Shown: positions 24,193 to 29,123 of the stretch, in pieces
Layout of the letters: every line of letters begins with the position of its first letter
How positions within the stretch are numbered: the first letter of the stretch is position 1
Virus record (IMG/VR): IMGVR_UViG_3300030419_002757
Span: 1,900-31,022 of that record
Reading direction: 5' to 3' (one strand)
DNA from: a virus
DNA length: 29,123 nt
Made by a program: the position numbers and the translations under genes
The notes under the pieces: model-generated
What the model saw: only the letters and a program-made list of their open reading frames with translations
Databases searched by the model: none
Told to the model about the DNA's origin: nothing

Positions 24193-25374
24193 CTATCCTA
24201 TATATATTTTTAATGGTGCTTTGTTCAACACTTGTTGTTGAGCATCAGCTACTTCTTGTTCTTTTCTTGCTCCCTCTGACAATGAAACTGATTCTAAAAA
24301 CTCTTTTAATTCTTCCAATGCGTTTACTTTTTCCTCTCTACCCTCTGCTTTTAAACCTTCCCCATCCATAGACACTTCACCATTAGGAAGTGGCATCGAA
24401 GCATATTTACTTCTTATAATTCCTAATAATTCCTTTGAACTAGCTAAAGTGTATTTTCTAATCCATTGTCTACCAGGAGAGTTAATTTCAGAGTATGTTA
24501 AAAATTTATAAGGTATATTTGATGGGTCAGAAACTTTTCCATCTGTATATGTTCTGGTTACACCTTGTTTATCTTCTTTTAAATAATAATGAAAATATAC
24601 TTTATTACCATCATCTGCTGATTTTGGTCTTGGGAATATACTTAATTTATTATTTATCAACTCAAAAGAATAAGCTGATTTTCTGACTAAATCATTTGTT
24701 TCAATAGCATTAGCTCTTGCTAAATCATATGAAATAGGTCTTAATATATAAGATACCGCTGGTGAAACATTACCAAACCCAAAAGAATCCAATAATTCAA
24801 TATTATCATATGTTCCAGCAAATGGGTCGTAGAATTTAGATATAGCTGCTGGACCTTGATTGAATACTTTTTGTATTTCAACTCTTTTTCCATTATGTGA
24901 TGATGATATAGTTGATTCAGTAGCTAAATCGTATGTCTGTTTTTCTGAAGATAGTGTAATTGAACCGGTGTACATTGTAACACCACCACCAACATTAACA
25001 GCTTCACCATATTGTTCAGATAATAAAAATGTTGAACCCATATGAGGAGCTTCTGGTTCGTGAGAACCCGTATCACCAAACGAACCACTCTGTCTATCCG
25101 TTGAACCATAATGTTCCCACATCCAATTTTTTGTATTATAATGATTTATTTGTGCTGAATATTCAGATACCGCTTCTTCAAACATAGCGTATATTGAACC
25201 ACTATTAAATTCCAATTGCATAACTGGATGCCCAAGTTTTCTAGCCACATATTTAGTTACATTTAAACTTTCTGACTGAAACTGAGTATCACTATCGTAA
25301 GTACCATATGGCGTTGAACCAGTTATTTGACTAGCTGTCGTAGGGTCTTCATATATAAATTTAAATTTAGACAT
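24193..25374 (-). CDS. Head-tail connector/neck protein, gp13-like candidate
   Basis: 393 residues. Near the N-terminus NVTKYVARKLGHPVMQLEFNSGSIYAMFEEAVSEYSAQIN is the helical pattern of phage adaptor proteins that bind the portal (a G-P-V strand and a conserved E-E-A-x3-Y helix). The middle is beta-rich. From residue 345 the chain is charged coiled coil (EEKVNALEELKEFLESVSLSEG) ending APLKIYIG. A promoter motif copy lies 29 nt upstream, after a terminator, so this gene heads the neck operon (25374 to 21680). A structural role in the neck is likely; the gp13 label is tentative. Confidence 0.6.
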   Translation of the reverse strand: MSKFKFIYEDPTTASQITGSTPYGTYDSDTQFQSESLNVTKYVARKLGHPVMQLEFNSGSIYAMFEEAVSEYSAQINHYNTKNWMWEHYGSTDRQSGSFGDTGSHEPEAPHMGSTFLLSEQYGEAVNVGGGVTMYTGSITLSSEKQTYDLATESTISSSHNGKRVEIQKVFNQGPAAISKFYDPFAGTYDNIELLDSFGFGNVSPAVSYILRPISYDLARANAIETNDLVRKSAYSFELINNKLSIFPRPKSADDGNKVYFHYYLKEDKQGVTRTYTDGKVSDPSNIPYKFLTYSEINSPGRQWIRKYTLASSKELLGIIRSKYASMPLPNGEVSMDGEGLKAEGREEKVNALEELKEFLESVSLSEGARKEQEVADAQQQVLNKAPLKIYIG

Positions 25375-25403
25375 CTATCTTTCTCCAAAAAGGGTATTAT
25401 TCA

Positions 25404-25417
25404 TCATATATAAATAT
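25404..25417 (-). promoter_or_regulatory. Phage promoter motif copy (neck operon)
   Basis: Minus strand ATATTTATATATGA, 29 nt upstream of ATG 25374 and 12 nt after the terminator hairpin at 25430-25457. Confidence 0.68.
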
Positions 25418-25427
25418 AAAGCCAAAC

Positions 25428-25457
25428 AAAAAAGGGTGAGATATTTCCCACCCTTTT
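25428..25457 (-). terminator. Rho-independent terminator after the 142-residue gene
   Basis: Minus strand stem AAAGGGTG paired with CACCCTTT plus one A/T pair, loop about 10 nt, followed by T residues. It starts 19 nt after the stop at 25477. Confidence 0.83.
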
Positions 25458-25476
25458 GTTTATTATATAACAATAT

Positions 25477-25905
25477 TTATCCTCTATAAGAATATTTTGG
25501 TTTTTTGTCAGGAAGTTCTGAAATTAAACTTGGATTGTTTTCCAAGTCTGTAAGAGTAATTGGTTTTTCATCTTTTAGATTTTTATCTTTTAGATTTTCT
25601 TTGTCCCACCATTCCTCAACATGTTTTTTCTTTATAGAATCTACTTTAACATTCCAAGAAATATTCATTGTATCGTCCATCACATCTAAATAAAATTCAT
25701 CACCAAATTTTTCTTTTACTTTTTCATTAACATATCCTTCAACATACTCTTCAAGTGTGTCCATTTGTAAAACACCATTTTCATCAAAAAATTCATCTTT
25801 TATAGCTTCAATGTTTTTTTTGTAAAAATCCATGATATCTTCAAAATTAAATTTTAATTCCAAATCGACATCACCATAAAATGTATGACTACCTATTTTT
25901 TTCAT
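25477..25905 (-). CDS. Acidic protein of unknown function
   Basis: 142 residues, acidic and lysine-rich: MKKIGSHTFYGDVDLELKFN, then long helices (EDIMDFYKKNIEAIKDEFFDE, LEEYVEGYVNEKVKEKFG), ending DKKPKYSYRG. A direct repeat in the DNA (25570-25598) encodes a short duplicated stretch KDKNLKDEK near residue 110. No motif, signal peptide or membrane segment recognised. It lies 17 nt downstream of the 75-residue gene, sharing its promoter, and ends at a terminator, so the two form a transcript immediately after the capsid gene. A capsid-associated role is possible from position only. Confidence 0.75.
   Translation of the reverse strand: MKKIGSHTFYGDVDLELKFNFEDIMDFYKKNIEAIKDEFFDENGVLQMDTLEEYVEGYVNEKVKEKFGDEFYLDVMDDTMNISWNVKVDSIKKKHVEEWWDKENLKDKNLKDEKPITLTDLENNPSLISELPDKKPKYSYRG
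25570..25598 (-). repeat. 15-bp tandem duplication inside the 142-residue gene
   Basis: ATCTTTTAGATTTTT (plus strand, 25570-25584) is followed directly by the same sequence minus its last T (25585-25598). It is in frame and duplicates five codons (NLKDK/NLKDE). Probably a recent slippage. Confidence 0.7.
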
Positions 25906-25922
25906 ATAACCTCCAATTTATT

Positions 25923-26150
25923 CTATGTTGCCATGCACACTACTTTAAATCCACCAAGACCATTAGCATCAGGTTTTGATGAACTAAAATAATTAGAAGC
26001 TGTTGTAAACAACCCATTTATTCCAGTTGAACCACTAACAGTATTTAAACCGGTCATTTTAATTGATACATTTTCGAAAACTTGAGGTGATTGAATATGA
26101 AGTGAAGTCTCTTTTTTAGTTAATTTATACTTACCTATTCGTCTTGCCAT
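25923..26150 (-). CDS. Small protein of unknown function, possibly capsid-associated
   Basis: 75 residues: a basic N-terminus (ARRIGKYKLTKKETSLHIQ) and a Gly/Ser/Thr-rich C-terminal half (TGLNTVSGSTGINGLFTTAS ... GLGGFKVVCMAT). No family recognised. A strong AGGAG lies before ATG 26150. It is the first gene after the capsid gene and has its own promoter copy with a 103-nt leader, longer than for any other gene here. A minor head protein is plausible from position and size only. Confidence 0.7.
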   Translation of the reverse strand: MARRIGKYKLTKKETSLHIQSPQVFENVSIKMTGLNTVSGSTGINGLFTTASNYFSSSKPDANGLGGFKVVCMAT

Positions 26151-26253
26151 TTTATTTCTCCTAAATGTTGAGTCACTACTCTCTAGGAATTAATTTTTTT
26201 TTAGACTGACTATGTTTAGTGACTACTTTAATCAGTTATAGACATACTATAAT

Positions 26254-26267
26254 TCATATATAAATAT
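26254..26267 (-). promoter_or_regulatory. Phage promoter motif copy (post-capsid transcript)
   Basis: Minus strand ATATTTATATATGA inside TTGATATTTATATATGAAT, 11 nt after the capsid terminator stem and 103 nt before ATG 26150. The leader between them (26151-26253) contains a split inverted repeat, AGTCACTA (26171-26178) and TAGTGACT (26217-26224), and an 8-9 nt T run; no small gene. Confidence 0.68.
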
Positions 26268-26273
26268 CAATAT

Positions 26274-26308
26274 AAAAGAAAAACCCCTCAAATTAATAAG
26301 GGGTTTTT
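26274..26308 (-). terminator. Rho-independent terminator after the capsid gene
   Basis: Stem AAAAACCCCT paired with AGGGGTTTTT, loop 10 nt, the minus-strand 3' side rich in T. It starts 24 nt after the capsid stop codon. Its G/C-rich core (four pairs) with flanking A/T pairs gives a clear intrinsic terminator. Confidence 0.87.
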
Positions 26309-26331
26309 CAACGATTTAATTAAAGATTAAC

Positions 26332-28053
26332 TTATACTAAATTAAGGTCTTTAATTTGAATCTTACCATAGAACTCAGGTCTAATCATCTTCTTCGCATA
26401 TCGAGTCATCACACCTTTACGAGGAGTAAAGTCGGATGGGTCGTATACAAGAGGAGTCATAATTAGAGGTACATATGGAGAATATACAGCACCTGTTTCA
26501 AGGAAGTTACTTCCTCTGAAACCTACAAGAACAGTATTTTCTGTCATATAAGGATTCTTATAAACAGTAAATCTATTTTGTAATTGTCCTGCTACTTGAA
26601 CACCAGCTGCGAACTGTGTTTTCAAACCATCTGTATTAACTGAATATCCAGGAATTGATTCAAGGATTGTTGCAACAGTCGGAGAAACAACTACGAAGTT
26701 AGCACCACCTCTCAAGGTTAATCTTTGGATTTCATTAGAAACCTTTTGGATTTTACCTAATAGAGTTTGATACCATTCGAATCTTGTTCCATAGAATGTT
26801 GTAATAGACCAGTTATCTTCAGAAGTACCTACACCATCATAATCCTCACCAGGAGTTACAGACCAGAAGTCTTGAGTAACTGCATCACCAACCAACATAT
26901 CAAGTATTTCTAAATCAATTTCTAATGAAATATATTCAGATAACATTGATGTTAATTCAGCTTCGGCGTCAACACTATGATAAGCGTTTAAGTCTTGAGC
27001 TAACTCAGGAGACCATACTGCTTTCAACTTACGAGTCTTAGCTACAATAGCTTGAGATTTAAGTTGTAAGTCAACTTCAGGTATTTTAAGTGTATCAGCA
27101 GTAGCATCACCAGCAGTATCTTCAAAGTCACCTCTAGCAGCTTCAGTAGGCTGTTTTGAGAAGATAAATTGAAGCTTCATACCTGATGTACTAGCACCAA
27201 ACGCACCTGCAGAAGATGCAGAAACGATAAATGTTACATCAGTACCATCGGTTTGAGTAAATTGAGGTAACATACTATGAGCACCATTGTCACTAGAACC
27301 TGATATATTCCAAGAACGAACTGATTTGAAATCTGCGTCTGCACCAAATCCACCTACAGGTACTTGAAGTTTAACAAGATGACCAGAAGCTAATGAAGAT
27401 GAAAACTCTTGATTAAAGTTAATATCTTTATAAGTTGCAGATGATGATGCGTAAGCACCTGCTGCTGGAGCAGAGTTATCAGCGTCAGCTGTCAGTAATG
27501 ATGAAGTTGTATTAATTGAATAGTCATAACGACCTTCACCATATAAACCACCAACACCAAATGGAGCGGTTGAACCAGTTGGTGAGTTAGGACCAGTTGC
27601 ACCTTGTAATGATGAAACACTACCACCAGGTACTTTAATATGATTGTTTGTACCAAATCCTTCAGCTTGTGACTGAGCAGTTGTTTTACCATACTTAAAG
27701 TCAAGGTAAAATACCAGACCAGAAGGTAAGTTCATCGGTTGAACAGATACAAAGTCTTGAGCTGCGATTTCACCAAAGATTCTACGAACCAATGGAAGAG
27801 CCACACCTGACCATTCTTCTGAACCTGCACCAGCTGTACTACCACCAGCTGTACCACCAGTACCACTATTTTCTTGGATTAACTGACGAGCTTGGTTCTC
27901 AAGCATTACAGCCATTCCACTTTTTTGAAAATCCTCATTTAAACCTTCAAGAAGACCAGTTTTATCCCATTTACTAACGAGATTTTTAGCTTCTTCTTGT
28001 TGTTTCTTATAAGGACTTGCTCCTAAAAGAGCATCATTTACATAATCACTCAT
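26332..28053 (-). CDS. gp23: Major capsid protein (gp23-like)
   Basis: Main head subunit, HK97-fold, 573 residues (T4 gp23 has 521). The conserved start of the mature domain is WSGVALPLVRRIFGEIAAQDFVSVQPMNLPSGLVFYLDFKYG at residues 81-122, a clear gp23 hallmark. VDLQLKSQAIVAKTRKLKAVWSPELAQDL is the E-loop/spine region, and YKNPYMTENTVLVGF and FYGKIQIKDLNLV close the chain. The first 61 residues are a helical propeptide ending LIQE, which fits the T4 prohead protease rule (L/I-x-E before the cut). After it comes a Gly/Thr/Ser-rich spacer. It follows the scaffold gene by 12 nt and is followed by a terminator. SD AGGAG before ATG 28053. Confidence 0.97.
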   Translation of the reverse strand: MSDYVNDALLGASPYKKQQEEAKNLVSKWDKTGLLEGLNEDFQKSGMAVMLENQARQLIQENSGTGGTAGGSTAGAGSEEWSGVALPLVRRIFGEIAAQDFVSVQPMNLPSGLVFYLDFKYGKTTAQSQAEGFGTNNHIKVPGGSVSSLQGATGPNSPTGSTAPFGVGGLYGEGRYDYSINTTSSLLTADADNSAPAAGAYASSSATYKDINFNQEFSSSLASGHLVKLQVPVGGFGADADFKSVRSWNISGSSDNGAHSMLPQFTQTDGTDVTFIVSASSAGAFGASTSGMKLQFIFSKQPTEAARGDFEDTAGDATADTLKIPEVDLQLKSQAIVAKTRKLKAVWSPELAQDLNAYHSVDAEAELTSMLSEYISLEIDLEILDMLVGDAVTQDFWSVTPGEDYDGVGTSEDNWSITTFYGTRFEWYQTLLGKIQKVSNEIQRLTLRGGANFVVVSPTVATILESIPGYSVNTDGLKTQFAAGVQVAGQLQNRFTVYKNPYMTENTVLVGFRGSNFLETGAVYSPYVPLIMTPLVYDPSDFTPRKGVMTRYAKKMIRPEFYGKIQIKDLNLV

Positions 28054-28065
28054 GATTATTTTCTC

Positions 28066-29043
28066 CTATAATAAACCAGCTAGTTTCTTAAATCTGTTAG
28101 CAACTTGACTTTCTTCAGTAATCACTTTACGAGATTCTTTAGAAGGTTTTGTTGACGCAACAGCAGAACTGGCTGATTCGCTAATTGATTTTCTAGTTTT
28201 AATTGAACCATTATCACCGAACTGTTCTGCAAGTGTAGAATAAACAAGTTTAATCTCTCTTGTAGTTTGAGCTCTGTCAAATGTTTCAACTACTTTTAAT
28301 TTTTGACCGTTATCCAAAGAAAATTCTTTGAACAATTTATTTGTGAATAGAAGTTTAGCATTCAAAATGTTTACTTCATGAAGTTTGTCTTTCAAGAAAT
28401 GAACTGCTTCTTTGTATTCTTTCAATTCAGCTTGTACTTCAGAAAGTTCAGATGAATCATCTTCAACAGATTCTTCTACTTCTTTTTCATCATCGTCATC
28501 TTCAGTAAGAGCAGCCTCATCGATTTCATACTCTTCTTCAACAGTTTCATCGACATCTTCTTTATCATCATCATCTTCATCTTCACCTTCTGAAAGTTCA
28601 GATTCTAATTCTTTGATAACAGCTTCTAAGTCAAGTTCTTCTTCAACTTCATCTTCATCATCATCATCATCTTCTTCTTCTTCAGCGACTACTGGTGCGT
28701 ATTTTACACCATCGATTTCAATGATACCTTCTTCTTCAACTTCTTCGTGAGCACCCTCTTCTGCCTCTTCTTCATCATCACCACCAAAGTCTTCGTCTTC
28801 ATATTGACCTTCTTCAGCTGGAACTTCATCTTCGTGAGCACCTTCATCAGCTTCAACTTCATCTTCATCTTCATCTTCTAAAACAGGTTCACCTTCTTCA
28901 AGTTCATCCTCTTTAAGTTTAGCAGATAATATAGATTTAAGTTGAGGTGTGAATGCTTCTTCTAAAGCCATCTTTGCGTTTTGTAAAGCTGTTTCACGAA
29001 CTGCTTTAGCATCAGCAATGGCTTCTTTTAATAAATCACTCAT
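28066..29043 (-). CDS. gp22: Prohead core scaffold protein (gp22-like)
   Basis: Internal scaffold for head assembly, normally degraded by the prohead protease. 325 residues (T4 gp22 has 269). Residues 1-45 form a helix (LKEAIADAKAVRETALQNAKMALEEAF). Residues 48-195 are extremely acidic, with short runs of Glu and Asp and repeats such as EGAHED/EGAHEE. Residues 200-325 are coiled coil and helix (VQAELKEYKEAVHFLKDKL, LLFTNKLFKEFSLDNGQKLKVVETF), ending ANRFKKLAGLL. Its place just upstream of the capsid gene matches T4 order 22-23. Motifs fitting the protease rule (LSE) occur in the acidic region. No promoter motif is visible between 29044 and the window end, so it is probably co-transcribed with upstream genes. 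Confidence 0.88.
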   Translation of the reverse strand: MSDLLKEAIADAKAVRETALQNAKMALEEAFTPQLKSILSAKLKEDELEEGEPVLEDEDEDEVEADEGAHEDEVPAEEGQYEDEDFGGDDEEEAEEGAHEEVEEEGIIEIDGVKYAPVVAEEEEDDDDDEDEVEEELDLEAVIKELESELSEGEDEDDDDKEDVDETVEEEYEIDEAALTEDDDDEKEVEESVEDDSSELSEVQAELKEYKEAVHFLKDKLHEVNILNAKLLFTNKLFKEFSLDNGQKLKVVETFDRAQTTREIKLVYSTLAEQFGDNGSIKTRKSISESASSAVASTKPSKESRKVITEESQVANRFKKLAGLL

Positions 29044-29087
29044 TGATTTTCTCCATTATATTTTATTTTGGAATAAGTTTATTAGGA

Positions 29088-29106
29088 AACTTAATAGTGT
29101 TAAGTT
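29088..29106. repeat. Short perfect inverted repeat upstream of the scaffold gene
   Basis: AACTTAA, 5-nt centre TAGTG, TTAAGTT, located 45 nt before the scaffold start codon. All A/T except one C/G pair per arm, with no T run after it, so a weak hairpin or a protein site rather than a good terminator. Confidence 0.4.
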
Positions 29107-29123
29107 ATATTTAGACACCGTAT

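Noticed and set aside
25349-25360. A 12-nt match to the promoter motif
   Set aside because: It lies inside the first codons of the 393-residue gene (FIYED) and a full copy already stands upstream; probably chance.
16850-26267. TATAAATA on the plus strand at each motif copy, the T4 late promoter consensus
   Set aside because: It would drive transcription antisense to every neighbouring gene, and no plus-strand gene exists. The same DNA read on the minus strand lies at sensible distances before start codons.
16850-26267. Archaeal TATA box (TTTATATA within the motif)
   Set aside because: The distance to the SD leaves no room for an archaeal start site about 25 nt downstream, and the peptidoglycan hydrolase and SD use indicate a bacterial host.
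28412-28750. Plus-strand serine-rich frame of 112 codons
   Set aside because: Mirror image of the acidic GAA/GAT repeats of the scaffold gene; no SD and no promoter.
1-29123. tRNA genes, CRISPR arrays, insertion sequences
   Set aside because: Intergenic gaps are short (at most about 180 nt) and none holds a cloverleaf, spaced repeats or transposase; the repeats present are promoter motifs.

Overview
The window is a segment of a tailed, contractile-tail (T4-related) bacteriophage genome. All genes I can support lie on the minus strand, so transcription runs from position 29123 towards 1. A T4-type capsid protein, tail sheath, tail tube and gp15-like tail terminator identify the lineage. A peptidoglycan hydrolase of the GH108 type and strong Shine-Dalgarno (SD) sites (AGGAG/GGAGG) point to a bacterial host. 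The DNA is AT-rich. Nothing in the sequence names the host, although several small proteins look like those of marine T4-like phages. No tRNA, insertion sequence or CRISPR array was seen.

Right part (29043 down to about 9930) is the virion module. In order of transcription it holds: an acidic scaffold (gp22-like); the major capsid protein (gp23); two small unknown proteins; two head-completion/neck candidates; a protein with a cysteine-rich tail; two tiny overlapping genes missed by length cut-offs; a small unknown; a gp15-like tail terminator; a small coiled-coil protein; the tail sheath (gp18); the tail tube (gp19); a GH108 muramidase; a tail assembly chaperone with a probable +1 frameshift extension; a small unknown; the tape measure protein; a tube-initiator candidate; a LysM baseplate protein; and a 977-residue hub candidate. 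Six exact copies of a 14-bp motif (ATATTTATATATGA on the coding strand) sit upstream of genes in this part. Four of them lie 11-14 nt after a hairpin terminator, forming terminator-promoter cassettes that split the module into separately transcribed units.

Junction (about 9871-9935). The hub gene overlaps a PD-(D/E)XK nuclease that lacks its N-terminal part. Expected baseplate genes (spike, gp25-like, gp6-like) do not follow the hub. This looks like a deletion, recombination or assembly junction.

Left part (9334 down to 1) is one tightly packed operon of nine glycan genes behind a near-consensus sigma70 promoter (TTGACA, 17 bp, TATTAT): three stand-alone GT4 glycosyltransferases, one GT4-GT2 fusion, an FkbM-type methyltransferase, a CgeB-like glycosyltransferase, a GT8 glycosyltransferase, a PIG-L deacetylase and a UDP-sugar dehydrogenase cut by the window edge. 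Together they could build and decorate a surface glycan, either on the virion or on the infected host. That role is inferred from gene families and clustering only.
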